From positions 1-64,000 of the forward strand of contig NZ_HG529492.1 of NCBI RefSeq assembly GCF_000308275.2: 64,000 bases of DNA, in the 5' to 3' direction. This document shows, one piece after another, positions 25,311 to 34,116 of this stretch. Below the pieces are notes generated by a model. It made no database searches. It saw only the letters and a program-made list of their open reading frames with translations, and was not told the origin of the DNA. The DNA is from Levyella massiliensis. GTDB lineage: Bacteria > Bacillota > Clostridia > Tissierellales > Peptoniphilaceae. Numbering within the stretch: position 1 is the stretch's first letter; each line of letters opens with the position of its first letter. The translations under genes were made by a program, and so were the position numbers.

Positions 25311-27167
25311 TTATTTTTTCTCTAACAGTTCAGGCGGAATCACGCGCTGTAATTCTTGCCAAGTCCAGTCTTCCGTTTGTGCTTTTTCTTGCGCCGGCGA
25401 TGGTTGCACCACCGTCTCCGTGGCTTTTTCCGGCACTTTGGTCTGCGCTTTTTCCGGCACTTTTTCCGGCGATGGCGCTGCTGTCGCCGGTGGCGCTACT
25501 TTTGCAGGCGCTGCGGAATTCGGCGTAGTGTGCGCCACTTCACCGATGTGTACTTTCCACGGCTTCCCGGTGAATTCTGACAGCGCTTCGGACAGCTCCT
25601 TTTCCTTGCCCTTCAGGACGCCTTCCTGCATGGCGTTTTCCGGCGCAAAGGTTACAAACACTTCCGAACGCGACACCTCTATTTTATCAAATCGATCCAA
25701 GAAAAACGGCGCCACAATCTTTTTACCGACGACAAATTTACGCCATTCCGATGCATGATCACGATACCATGCAAGCGGGTCGATCGCAGAAGCGCTGCCC
25801 GACGACGGCGTCGCGGGAGCGGGCGCTGGCTGCGGTGTCGAAGCTGACTGCGGTGCGGGAGTTGGAGTCGGCTGCGGCTTTGGTGCTGCGGTTGGCGCGT
25901 GCTCCGACTGTGGTGCGGGAGCTGACTGCGGCGCGGGAGCGGGAGTCGCTATGACTGCCGGCGGTCCCGCGGCAAGCCACTTTTTGTCAACCGCTTCTTG
26001 CACTGCTTTTTCCGGCGATTGCCATCGCTCCACCATCTGCAGTTTGGCTTCCACCGCCGCCAGTCGACTTTCCAGTCGCTTCGGCGAGGTGTAATCCACC
26101 AAACGAGCCACCGTGGCTAAGAAGAGCGTCTCCGCCGCGTCCGATTTGCGCAACAAGACATCCGTTTCGACCAATACATCGATGGAATCCAAAAGCCGCG
26201 ATAGCGCAACGTTGGCCACCATCGCTTCCATCGCTTCACGCTCGGCTTTCGCCATCGGTAATGCCAGCGATGCGCCACCGCCTTTGACGAGCAGCAATTG
26301 CTGAAAATACTGCATCCATTCGCTGATGAGCGTACCTGCTTCCTTACCTTCCTCAAGCAAATGATGCGCATAGGCCATCGCCGCAGTCAAGCGATCCGCA
26401 AGCACATCGCGTGTGAGTTCCTCGAGGGAAACCCAGCCCGCCGTACCCAGCACGCGATCCACCACCTCTTCCGTGATCGTCGTCTCGCCCATCGCCATGA
26501 CCTGATCCAGCAAGGAAAGAGCATCGCGCAGCGCACCATTGGCCGCCAATGCCAAGGCTTGCAAGGCTTCCGGTGTAATCCTAAGCTGTTGCTCCTCGGC
26601 CACCATCGCCAAGCGCTTCGCAATCACTTCCGGCTCAATGCGTTTAAACTCATACCGCTGTACACGTGACAAAATCGTCGCCGGAATCCGCTCCGGCTCC
26701 GTCGTTGCCAAAATAAAAATTAGATGCGACGGCGGCTCTTCCATAATTTTTAAAAGCGCATTAAACGCTTCTTTCGTAATCATGTGCGCTTCATCGATGA
26801 TGTACACCTTGTAACGCACTTGCGCCGGCGGATAAATCACGGTCTCGCGCAATTCACGAATATCATCGATGCCACGATTGGATGCGGCATCCATCTCCAC
26901 GACATCCATCGTCGTCTCGTCCAAAATCGCCCGGCAATGCGCACAAGCATTGCAAGGATTGCCGTCATGCGAATCCAGACAGTTCACCGCCCGTGCGAAA
27001 ATCTTCGCACACGACGTTTTCCCCGTGCCCCGCGTCCCCGCGAACAAGTACGCATGCCCGATCTGTCCCGTCATGATCTGATTTTTCAGCGCCGTCACAA
27101 TGGCATCCTGCCCGACCACCTCATCAAAGGTCTGTGGCCGATAGGCGCGATATAGAGCTTTTTGCAT
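25311..27167 (-). CDS. dnaX: DNA polymerase III subunit gamma/tau
   Basis: 618 residues. AAA+ clamp-loader ATPase with Walker A GTRGTGKTS (Lys about 50), zinc ligands Cys 63, 72, 75 and 78, Walker B IIDEAHM and SRC-like motif LSRVQRYEF. After the lid and domain III there is a low-complexity Ala/Pro/Gln/Thr linker (about residues 395-460), then a C-terminal tau-like domain. No obvious poly-A slippery site for a programmed frameshift was noticed. First gene of dnaX-ybaB-recR. Confidence 0.96.
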   Translation of the reverse strand: MQKALYRAYRPQTFDEVVGQDAIVTALKNQIMTGQIGHAYLFAGTRGTGKTSCAKIFARAVNCLDSHDGNPCNACAHCRAILDETTMDVVEMDAASNRGIDDIRELRETVIYPPAQVRYKVYIIDEAHMITKEAFNALLKIMEEPPSHLIFILATTEPERIPATILSRVQRYEFKRIEPEVIAKRLAMVAEEQQLRITPEALQALALAANGALRDALSLLDQVMAMGETTITEEVVDRVLGTAGWVSLEELTRDVLADRLTAAMAYAHHLLEEGKEAGTLISEWMQYFQQLLLVKGGGASLALPMAKAEREAMEAMVANVALSRLLDSIDVLVETDVLLRKSDAAETLFLATVARLVDYTSPKRLESRLAAVEAKLQMVERWQSPEKAVQEAVDKKWLAAGPPAVIATPAPAPQSAPAPQSEHAPTAAPKPQPTPTPAPQSASTPQPAPAPATPSSGSASAIDPLAWYRDHASEWRKFVVGKKIVAPFFLDRFDKIEVSRSEVFVTFAPENAMQEGVLKGKEKELSEALSEFTGKPWKVHIGEVAHTTPNSAAPAKVAPPATAAPSPEKVPEKAQTKVPEKATETVVQPSPAQEKAQTEDWTWQELQRVIPPELLEKK

Positions 27168-27534
27168 GGCAACCTCCCGTCTTATTTTACCATAGCGATG
27201 AACGAGGTGGGGTGCGAAGGGTGGGGTGCGGTTCTGTGGCGTGCAGGGGATGAGCGTTGTGCGGTGCCGTGGTTCGCGGGTCCGGCGGTACGGACGGTGC
27301 GCGGATGGGGACGCCGGCGGCGCGCGGGGCGCGGGTGTGCAGGGCCTGCGGCGCGCGGAGGTGCGGTGTGCTGCGGGGCGTGGGCTGGCGGCGCGCGGAG
27401 GATGCCCGTCTGCCGCGGGCGGCTTTAGATATCAGACGGAGGGCGGCCCGACGGGCCGCCTTCCTAATTTATAAACTGCCGCCGAAGGCGGCTTCCTTAT
27501 ATAAAGATTCCTGCCAACGGGCCGGCACCTTTTC
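27168..27534. other. GC-rich low-complexity intergenic region with palindromes
   Basis: From about 27195 to 27425 the plus strand is extremely G-rich (GTGCGG/GCGGCG-type words) with no codon-like structure. GGCGGCCC/GGGCCGCC (about 27432-27452) and GCCGCC/GGCGGC (about 27478-27493) form short palindromes with CTTCCTTAT-like tails, just before array 4. No gene is supported here. Confidence 0.7.
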
Positions 27535-27957
27535 GACCGTGCCTTTGGCTCTTTTTTTGTAAAAGGCACGGTCGCTCACGACCCTCGCCCCCACTTTTCG
27601 ACCGTGCCTTTGGCTCTTTTCTGTAAAAGGCACGGTCGCGCAACCCGTCTGGGCGCACTTTCCGACCGTGCCTTTGCCGTTTTTTTGCGAAAGGCACGGT
27701 CGCGCACGCCCTCTGCCTCACAATTTTGACCGTGCCTTTGCCACTTTTTTGTAAAAGGCACGGTCGCTCACGACCCTCACCCCCACTTTCTGACCGTGCC
27801 TTTGCCCGTTTTTTGCGAAAGGCACGGCCGCTCAACCCACCTAAGCGCACTTTCTGACCGTGCCTTTGCCGCTTTTTTGCAAAAGGCACGGTCGCTCAAC
27901 CCACCTAGCCGCACTTTCTGACCGTGCCTTTGCCACTTTTTTGTAAAAGGCACGGTC
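27535..27957 (+). repeat. Hairpin array 4, family 1 (7 units)
   Basis: Units start at 27535, 27600, 27664, 27728, 27792, 27856 and 27920. The period is 64 bp with one 65-bp step. The T-rich loop is on the plus strand. The array ends 31 bp before the stop codon of the nuclease-like gene at 27989, so it is directly 3' of that gene. Confidence 0.95.
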
Positions 27958-27988
27958 GCGCACGACCCTCATGCCCATCGCATTCTTC

Positions 27989-28810
27989 TCAATATCGATA
28001 GGCAGTGCTTAAATAGCGCTGTAGGTAGGCATCGACAAGTTCAAAGCTCAAGGGAAAGGTGCCGGATTCAAAAGTGACAATTAAATTTTGTCCGAGGACC
28101 AAGCCGTTTTTTTGATAATAGGTTAGCTTTTTGAGAGTCGCATCGCTATAGGTGGGGTCATCCATCATGCCGCAATGTTCCCAATAGATTTCCATGTCGT
28201 TGGTGGCATCATAAAAAGTAAAGTCAGGATAGAAGGTCTGATTGTCTAGGTGTAGCGGGCACTCGTATTTGTAAGCAATGTGGTGGTCGTGAAAAATATC
28301 TGCTAGGATTTTCTCGCTTTTGGAGCGCACCCTTTCGCCGTGCTTTGTGGGAAATATCTTGTTTTCTGCGTGGTAATCCAGGGGCTCAGGGGTGAGCTGG
28401 AGCCACTGGTCCAGCTTTTGATTTTGCGTCGGTGCTAAGGGGGTTGCCAATAGTTTTCGCGACGGCTTTAAGTTTTCATAAATAGCATCAATGCTTTGAT
28501 CGCTGGTGCCATGTAAGAATCTTTTTATCTTCGTCATGCGAAAGGTCAAGAGTTTCAACATTTTCTTGTTGTAGGATTGCTGCGCTAATTGTTTAATCCG
28601 ATCGATATTGGATTGGTCTAAATAAATTCTGCTTTCTCGGGCCTTACCTGCCTCGGCACCACGATGATAATACTGTGGTCTTCCATGGCGATCGTCAATT
28701 TCCAAATAGCCTTGCATCGTCTGTGTGTCGTTAAGAACGTTGATGCATCGTTCGTATTTTTGGGCCACCTCCTGCAGCGTGTGTACCAATTGCTCCCATT
28801 CGTCAAACAT
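27989..28810 (-). CDS. Predicted PD-(D/E)XK nuclease-like protein, copy A
   Basis: 273 residues, no named family recognised. The N-terminal half is helical, with GYLEIDDRHGRPQYYHRG and a basic region. The C-terminal half has RSKSEKILADIF, YKYECPL, FYPDFTFYD, MEIYWEHCGMMDDP and LIVTFES. The order Glu, Pro-Asp, Glu-x-Trp on alternating strands fits a PD-(D/E)XK nuclease core, which I infer. Strong paralogue of the gene at 32015 along its whole length. GGAGGGACTGGCG precedes the ATG. A hairpin array of family 1 lies immediately downstream, and a 33-bp element upstream is shared with the paralogue. It may act on DNA hairpins, but nothing shows this directly. Confidence 0.75.
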   Translation of the reverse strand: MFDEWEQLVHTLQEVAQKYERCINVLNDTQTMQGYLEIDDRHGRPQYYHRGAEAGKARESRIYLDQSNIDRIKQLAQQSYNKKMLKLLTFRMTKIKRFLHGTSDQSIDAIYENLKPSRKLLATPLAPTQNQKLDQWLQLTPEPLDYHAENKIFPTKHGERVRSKSEKILADIFHDHHIAYKYECPLHLDNQTFYPDFTFYDATNDMEIYWEHCGMMDDPTYSDATLKKLTYYQKNGLVLGQNLIVTFESGTFPLSFELVDAYLQRYLSTAYRY

Positions 28811-28865
28811 CGCCAGTCCCTCCCTCTCATGGCATCGCTAATGCAACGCTTCAACATCTGGCTCC

Positions 28866-28898
28866 ATTATTTCAAATTTAATGTCTCATGGCGTCCCA
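28866..28898 (-). promoter_or_regulatory. Conserved element upstream of nuclease-like gene A
   Basis: 33 bp that match 24 of 33 positions in the element at 32897-32929, at almost the same distance from the start codon (56 versus 58 bp). On the plus strand the shared blocks are ATTATT, CAAA, TCTCA and GCGT. Probably the common promoter or leader. Confidence 0.5.
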
Positions 28899-28929
28899 AT
28901 ATGCGGGGCTTTTCGGGAGGAAAGGTGTC

Positions 28930-29796
28930 TTACAGTTCCCGCCAAGCGCGCGGGCGATACCACTGGGCGGCGCGGGCTTCGTCGATCTGGCGGAGCATGT
29001 CGGCGCGATCGCGGTTGAAGGTGCCGGCAACGGGAACGGGGTTTGAGGCGTGATTGGAACGGAAGACGGTGCCATCGCTATCTACCTGTTCGATAAAATG
29101 CTGCATTTCGTTGAGGATTTCTTCGTCGGAGAGAAGGTTGAAGCGGCCGGCTTTGACGTCGTCATAGAGGGGCGCGCCGGGGCTGAGATGCAAGCTCAAA
29201 AAGGAAACGTAGGCGGGCTTGGAGCGCGTGATCGCACGAGCGCTCTCGCGAATGTGAAGGTCGCTGTCGGCTTGTTCGCCGAGGCCGAAAATCAGCGTGA
29301 CGGACGAGGCGAGGCCGTTGCGTTTGGCTTTGAGCACAGCCGCCACGTATTCGTCCTGCGTTTGGTGCTTATCGATGCGACGCAGAATCTCATCGGAGCC
29401 GCTTTCGAGGCCGATATAGAGTAGTGAAAGACCGGCCGCGCGCAGGGCTTGCAGGTCGGCATCGCTCTTACGCAAAATATCATCGACGGTGGCATAGGCG
29501 CTGAGGCGCTCTAGGACAGGAAAGTTCTGATGGGCGCGTTCCATGATTTCCAACAGGCGATCCGTCGGCATGACCAGAGCATCGCCATCGGCAAGGAAGA
29601 CACGACGCACCCCCGGATAGGCGGCGCCTACGGCATCGATGTCAGCCAAAATGTCGGCCTGGGGACGCATGAAAAAATTCTTCTCTTTATACATCGAGCA
29701 AAAACGGCACGTATTGTGGGCACAGCCCACGGTGCATTGCAAAATAAACGATGAGGCCTCGGAAGGCGGTCGATACACATCTCCGATATATTGCAT
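28930..29796 (-). CDS. Radical SAM protein
   Basis: 288 residues. The cluster motif has the form GCAHNTCRFCSMY (Cys-x4-Cys-x2-Cys), used by a group of uncharacterised radical SAM proteins. LADGD, IGLESGSDEILRRIDK and VTLIFGLGEQ are barrel motifs typical of Elp3/HemN-like members. It should bind a 4Fe-4S cluster and S-adenosylmethionine; the substrate is unknown. AAAGGAGAATTTC precedes the ATG. It lies 27 nt downstream of the MFS permease gene on the same strand, so the two are probably cotranscribed. Confidence 0.85.
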   Translation of the reverse strand: MQYIGDVYRPPSEASSFILQCTVGCAHNTCRFCSMYKEKNFFMRPQADILADIDAVGAAYPGVRRVFLADGDALVMPTDRLLEIMERAHQNFPVLERLSAYATVDDILRKSDADLQALRAAGLSLLYIGLESGSDEILRRIDKHQTQDEYVAAVLKAKRNGLASSVTLIFGLGEQADSDLHIRESARAITRSKPAYVSFLSLHLSPGAPLYDDVKAGRFNLLSDEEILNEMQHFIEQVDSDGTVFRSNHASNPVPVAGTFNRDRADMLRQIDEARAAQWYRPRAWREL

Positions 29797-29823
29797 GAAA
29801 TTCTCCTTTCTGGCGATGCTTTT

Positions 29824-31116
29824 TCAGTCTTTCGTAGAGCGTTGCAGCAACAGCTGATGCATAGTGAACATAATACCCAACAAAAGCAGGGCATAAAAGG
29901 GCAAAAGCGCTACGGAATAGCAACGTGCGAGAACGCCGAATAAGGGGGGCAAAAAGCAGGAGCCGACGTAGGCGCTGGCCATCTGCACGCCGATCATTGC
30001 TTGCGAGCGGGCGGCGCCAAAGCGGGCGGGCGTGGAATGGATGATGCCGGGATAGATGGGCGCGCAGCCGAGTCCCAGCAGTAAGAAGCCGAATTGGGTC
30101 AGCAGAAGCAAGAAAGGCGAAGAGCCGCCGCTGCAGGTGCCGCAAAGCATCGCTACAAAAAGGCAGAATAGGCCCATGGCCACAATGCCCTGGCCCAAAC
30201 GAATCATGCGGTCGTCATCCCATTTTTGAGCCAAAAAGCCGGAAAGCGCGCGGCCGCCGGTGATGCCGACGTAAAACAGCGCCGCGCGGCCGGCAGCGGT
30301 TTTGGCGTCCATGCCGGCAAAAAGGGACAAATAGCTCGAGGCCCAGAGGCCGATGGTGGCTTCAAGGGCGCTGTAGCAGAAAAAGCAGAGGAAGATTTCT
30401 TTGGCGCCGGGCAGTGCGAAAATTTGTTTTAGCGATAGTGGGGCCGGCGTGACGGTGGAGGGGGCGTGCTCGGTGGCCGAGGTGGCTGCGGTTATGGCGC
30501 GCTCGGTGGCCAAGGCGGCGTCTGCGGTTGCGACGTGCTCGGCTGACGCAGCCGCCGTCTCCTCCATTGCTGCCTTTTTCCATAAGGGCAAACGGAAAAA
30601 CAAGATTGCCGTGAGGGCAAATTGCACTCCCGCAACCAAGCGATAGCCGGCGGGCCAGCCCAGTCCGTGCGTAAGGCACATTCCCATCAGCATGGGACCT
30701 AGTGCCGCGCCGATACCCCACATGCAATGCAGCCAGTTCATGTGCTGACTTTTATAATGCAATGCCACATAATTGTTGAGCGCCGCGTCCACGCTGCCCG
30801 CACCGAGACCGTAGGGAAGTGCCCACAGGCAGAGTGCTAAAAATGACCGCGAGAAGGAAAAACCCAAAAGTGCAACCGCCGTGAGTAAGACGCTACTGAA
30901 CGTGATGCGCCCGGTGCCGTAGCGACGATTGAGGCGGTCGCTTTGCAGGCTGGAGAATATGGTGCCGCCGGAGATGATCATGGAGATGATGCCGGCATAG
31001 GACAGTGGTACGTCAAGCGACAAATAAAGCGTCGGCCAGGCGGCGCCAAGCAGGGCGTCCGGCAAGCCAAGGCTGATAAAGGACAAATAGATGATGGGCA
31101 GCAGCAAGGATAGCAT
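29824..31116 (-). CDS. MFS transporter
   Basis: About 430 residues with twelve predicted membrane segments. DRLNRRYGTGR is the loop 2-3 MFS motif, and GLGAGSVDAALNNYVA resembles fucose/sugar-type MFS members. An Ala/Thr/Glu-rich cytoplasmic loop (about residues 190-235) links the halves. The open frame extends to 31401, but the upstream part is low-complexity Arg/Pro/Ala/His from GC-rich DNA. MLSLLLPII at 31116, with AGAGAGG before it, is the likely start. Substrate unknown. Confidence 0.87.
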   Translation of the reverse strand: MLSLLLPIIYLSFISLGLPDALLGAAWPTLYLSLDVPLSYAGIISMIISGGTIFSSLQSDRLNRRYGTGRITFSSVLLTAVALLGFSFSRSFLALCLWALPYGLGAGSVDAALNNYVALHYKSQHMNWLHCMWGIGAALGPMLMGMCLTHGLGWPAGYRLVAGVQFALTAILFFRLPLWKKAAMEETAAASAEHVATADAALATERAITAATSATEHAPSTVTPAPLSLKQIFALPGAKEIFLCFFCYSALEATIGLWASSYLSLFAGMDAKTAAGRAALFYVGITGGRALSGFLAQKWDDDRMIRLGQGIVAMGLFCLFVAMLCGTCSGGSSPFLLLLTQFGFLLLGLGCAPIYPGIIHSTPARFGAARSQAMIGVQMASAYVGSCFLPPLFGVLARCYSVALLPFYALLLLGIMFTMHQLLLQRSTKD

Positions 31117-31402
31117 GAAAACCTCTCTTTCGAGCGATGCCGGGGTGCGGCGCGGCGGTGCGGGGCGGCGGTGCGGGGCGACGGGGCGGAGCGGCGAGGC
31201 TGTGCGGCGGTGCGGCGCGGCGGGGCTGTGCGACGGAGCAGCGATGGCTCGGCCGACAAGGCCGCAAACCGTTTCCTTATTATACCAATCGTCGGCCGTC
31301 AGGCCGACTCCTTCTGTTGCTGGCTGGTTGAAACGCCACGATTTGGATGCTGCCGGTTGGTGCGTCTTTTTATGCTTCCCGGAAGCATGCCCCCCCCTCA
31401 CA
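31117..31402. other. GC-rich low-complexity region and shared palindrome
   Basis: About 31137-31255 is made of GGTGCGGGGCGGC-type words. About 31283-31314 repeats, base for base over some 30 bp, the palindrome GTCGGCC/GGCCGAC with flanks found at about 18936-18967. No gene seen. Confidence 0.65.
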
Positions 31403-31895
31403 TACCGTTGGTTTATCGGAATTCACGATTACCCACGGTATACCATAACGGCGCCGACAGCAATATGTACCGTCGGTAATGGCGTTTTTGGCATTACCAA
31501 CGGTAGGAAATGGCGTAGTAGGCGGCCGGATGTACCGTGGGTAATGCCGTTTTTGCCATTACCAACGGTAGGAAATGGCGTAGTAGGCGGCCGGATGTAC
31601 CGTGGGTTTTGCCGTTTTTGCCGTTACCAACGGTAGAAAATCGCACATTGGACCGCCGGATGTACCGTGGGTAATGCCGTTTTTGCCATTACCAACGGTA
31701 GAAAACTGCGCATCAGGCCCCAACGCCTACCGTGGGTTTTGCCGTTTTTGCCATTACCAACGGTAGAAAATGGCGTAGCAGGCCGCCGGATGTACCGTGG
31801 GTTTTGCCGTTTTTGCCATTACCAACGGTAGAAAACCGCGCATCAGGCCCCAACGCCTACCGTAGGTAATGCCGTTTTTGCCGTTACCAACGGTA
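31403..31895 (+). repeat. Hairpin array, family 2 (8 units, 65-bp period)
   Basis: Units of 38 bp start at 31403 (degenerate), 31468, 31533, 31598, 31663, 31728, 31793 and 31858, exactly 65 bp apart. Arms are TACCGTGGGTAATG and CATTACCAACGGTA (one internal mismatch) around a ~10-nt loop with GTTTTT on the plus strand. In some units the arm reads GGGTTTT, which weakens pairing. Two spacer types recur (GGCGTAGTAGGCGGCCGGATG-like and GCGCATCAGGCCCCAACGCC-like). The arms differ from family 1, but unit length, near-equal period and T-loop position are the same. It ends 119 bp before the stop of the nuclease-like gene B. Confidence 0.93.
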
Positions 31896-32014
31896 TAGCG
31901 CATCGCCGAGGCGGAGCCCATGCGCCGCGCATGCCTCGCCCATTGCCGGCCCACGCCTCGCCCGTGCCTCGCCCATTGCCCGTCCACGCCTCGCGCATCG
32001 CCCCCCCCCTTTTA
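31896..32014. repeat. Degenerate C-rich direct repeats
   Basis: Imperfect repeats of CATGCCTCGCCCATTGCC-type words lie between the family-2 array and nuclease-like gene B, ending in a run of eight or nine C. Confidence 0.6.
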
Positions 32015-32839
32015 TCAGCATAAAGAAGAATACTGTAAATGGACATTGACAAGGGTCTCGGCTTCATCGAAGTCCAAGGGGCATGTGGCGGATTCGAAGG
32101 TAACGATCAGGTTTTTGCCCATGATAATACCATGCGTATTGTAGTAGCGGATCTTTTTTAAGGCGTTTTCCAGGTAGGCGGCATCTCCCATCATCCCGAA
32201 ATGCTCCCAGTACAGCTCGATTTCATGGTAGGCGTCAAAAAAGGTGAAATCCGGATGAAAAACGCGTGATTCAATGTATAAAGGCGCTTCATATTTATAA
32301 GCGATGTTCTTGTCGTAAAATAAATCCGCTAAAATTTTTTCGCTTTTAGAGCGCACCATTTCACCATGTTTGGTACGAAACGTGGTGGCGTCCGATGCAA
32401 AGTGAAATGGTTCATAAGGTTGTTCCAACCATTGTTGTAATTTTTGTGTTCTCGTCAATGCAATCGGCTTCACTAGGGCCTTTCTCGAGGGTTTCATGCG
32501 TTCATAAATGGCATCAATTTCATTGTCACAAAAATCTTGATGGATCGCTTGCCATTGTTTCAATCGCTTGCGCAAAAGGATTTTCACTCTTTTCTCATAG
32601 GTTTGCTGTGCCAGGCGATGCGCAAAGTCCAGTTGATTTTTTCCCAGATATCTGCGATGCTCTTGATTCGTCTCTTGATTCCACCAATGATGATAATATT
32701 GTGGCGGTTGATAGCGATCATCAATTTCCAAATAGCCATGACTCTTGTGTTGCGATACCTTTAATTTTTGTAACAGCTTCTGGTACTTTTCCAGCCATGC
32801 TTTCAATATTTCCTGCATCTCCATCATTTCTGTTTCCAT
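32015..32839 (-). CDS. Predicted PD-(D/E)XK nuclease-like protein, copy B
   Basis: 274 residues from ATG at 32839, which has AGGAAGGGG before it (the frame is open to 33022, but that extension has no homology to copy A). Colinear with copy A: GYLEIDDRY, EIDAIYERMKPSRKAL, TKHGEMVRSKSEKILADL, YKYEAPL, FHPDFTFFD, IELYWEHFGMMGD and NLIVTFES. Roughly half the residues are shared by eye. The conserved Glu, Pro-Asp and Glu-x-Trp again suggest a PD-(D/E)XK core (inference). The family-2 hairpin array is directly downstream, in the same relative orientation as array 4 to copy A. Confidence 0.75.
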   Translation of the reverse strand: METEMMEMQEILKAWLEKYQKLLQKLKVSQHKSHGYLEIDDRYQPPQYYHHWWNQETNQEHRRYLGKNQLDFAHRLAQQTYEKRVKILLRKRLKQWQAIHQDFCDNEIDAIYERMKPSRKALVKPIALTRTQKLQQWLEQPYEPFHFASDATTFRTKHGEMVRSKSEKILADLFYDKNIAYKYEAPLYIESRVFHPDFTFFDAYHEIELYWEHFGMMGDAAYLENALKKIRYYNTHGIIMGKNLIVTFESATCPLDFDEAETLVNVHLQYSSLC

Positions 32840-32896
32840 AGGCGACCCCTTCCTCTCGAATAAAAATGGTGCATCGTTATTCCCTCTTCCGTATCT

Positions 32897-32929
32897 ATTA
32901 TTCCAAAGGTGAAATCTCAGTGCGTTCCA
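32897..32929 (-). promoter_or_regulatory. Conserved element upstream of nuclease-like gene B
   Basis: Counterpart of 28866-28898 (24 of 33 positions identical), 58 bp before the start codon. Confidence 0.5.
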
Positions 32930-33020
32930 TTCTCGAGGCCATATGTCGCATTTCGGCTCATGCTCGTATGATTTTGTCGCAACTAAAGAGCAGCTCGGAG
33001 GCCGTCTCCTTTTCAACAAC

Positions 33021-33085
33021 AAAAGAGCGGCCCGAAGGCCGCTCTCCGCTTGTATCTATAAAAGCCGGTCCGAACGGATCGGCTT
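33021..33085 (-). terminator. Tandem terminators of ldh
   Basis: On the minus strand AAGCCGATCC/GGACCGGCTT (33062-33085) is followed by TTATAG, then GAGCGGCC/GGCCGCTC (33025-33044) is followed by TTTTGTTGTTG. Confidence 0.82.
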
Positions 33086-33100
33086 CGATTGATGTGCTTT

Positions 33101-34054
33101 TTACAGACCCGCTTCCTTAGCCACTTTGCGCAGGGCTTCGGCGGAGGCAACGAGTTTCTTCTGTTCCTCTTCACTCAACACGATGGGTACGTGCACTTCA
33201 AAGCCCTCTTCACCGACGATGGCCGGCATACTCAGAGCAATGCCATCGATCCCGTATTCGCCGTGCATGATGGAGGATACGGGAAGAATGGATCGTTCAT
33301 TCATCACGATCGCCCGGCAAATACGCACCACGGACATGGCTATGCCATAATAGGTGGCGTGCTTCTTTTCGATGATTTCATAGGCGCTGTTGCGGACTTC
33401 ATCCGCAATGCGGTCCATGGATTCTTGGTGGTCGTAGTAGCCGCGCATTTCACAGAAGCGATTGACGGGAATGCCGGAGATGTTCGTACTGCACCAAGCG
33501 ACGATTTCGCTGTCGCCATGTTCGCCAATGATGAAGGAATGAACGCTGCGGCTGTCAACGGAGAGGTGTTCACCGAGAGCGGTCTTCAGGCGGGCGGTGT
33601 CCAGAACGGTGCCGGAGCCGATGACGCGATGTTCGGGCATGCCGGAGAATTTCAGCGCCGCCAAGGTCAAAATATCCACCGGATTGGACACGATGAGAAG
33701 GATGCCTTTGTAGGCACGCTTCTTAAATTCGGGAAGAATGCTTTCAAAGATTTTGATATTTTTATGGACAAGCTCCAGTCGTGTTTCACCGGGCTTTTGG
33801 GCGGCGCCGGCGGTAACGACAACGATGGCGGCATCCATGATGTCGTCGTAATCGGCGGCATAGACCTTGACTTGGCCGACAAAAGGCACGCCGTGGGAGA
33901 TATCCAGGGCCTCCCCTTCAGCTTTCTCGTGGTTTACGTCCACGAGTGCAATTTCTGAAAACAGACCGCTTTGCATCAGCGCAAACGCTGACGAAGAACC
34001 CACAAAACCGCAACCGATAATCGCTACTTTGCGATTGTCCAATTTTCCACTCAT
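33101..34054 (-). CDS. ldh: L-lactate dehydrogenase
   Basis: 317 residues. NAD-binding motif IIGCGFVGSS, VVVTAGAAQKPGETRLEL (substrate loop with catalytic Arg), SNPVDILT, the catalytic His in SFIIGEHGDSE, and an LDH-type C-terminus. The Gln in AAQKPGE favours lactate over malate dehydrogenase. It regenerates NAD in fermentation. Single gene 62 bp downstream of the metal ATPase, with its own tandem terminators. Confidence 0.95.
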   Translation of the reverse strand: MSGKLDNRKVAIIGCGFVGSSSAFALMQSGLFSEIALVDVNHEKAEGEALDISHGVPFVGQVKVYAADYDDIMDAAIVVVTAGAAQKPGETRLELVHKNIKIFESILPEFKKRAYKGILLIVSNPVDILTLAALKFSGMPEHRVIGSGTVLDTARLKTALGEHLSVDSRSVHSFIIGEHGDSEIVAWCSTNISGIPVNRFCEMRGYYDHQESMDRIADEVRNSAYEIIEKKHATYYGIAMSVVRICRAIVMNERSILPVSSIMHGEYGIDGIALSMPAIVGEEGFEVHVPIVLSEEEQKKLVASAEALRKVAKEAGL

Positions 34055-34089
34055 ATAACCTCCTTTGCGGCAAGAATCGCCGCTTCCGC

Positions 34090-34116
34090 CACCGTAGCAA
34101 AGATGGCGCTACGGTG
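34090..34116 (-). terminator. Hairpin between the metal ATPase gene and ldh
   Basis: CACCGTAGC/GCTACGGTG next to the ATPase stop codon; no T-run, so a weak terminator or stabilising hairpin. Confidence 0.4.

Noticed and set aside
26882-27562. Plus-strand frames opposite and upstream of dnaX
   Set aside because: They are shadows of dnaX or come from G-rich filler, with no start signals or homology.
31117-31401. N-terminal extension of the MFS permease
   Set aside because: The extension is Arg/Pro/Ala/His low-complexity sequence from GC-rich DNA; a normal MFS N-terminus with a Shine-Dalgarno begins at 31116.
32840-33022. N-terminal extension of nuclease-like gene B
   Set aside because: It has no counterpart in copy A and covers the conserved upstream element; the ATG at 32839 has a strong Shine-Dalgarno.
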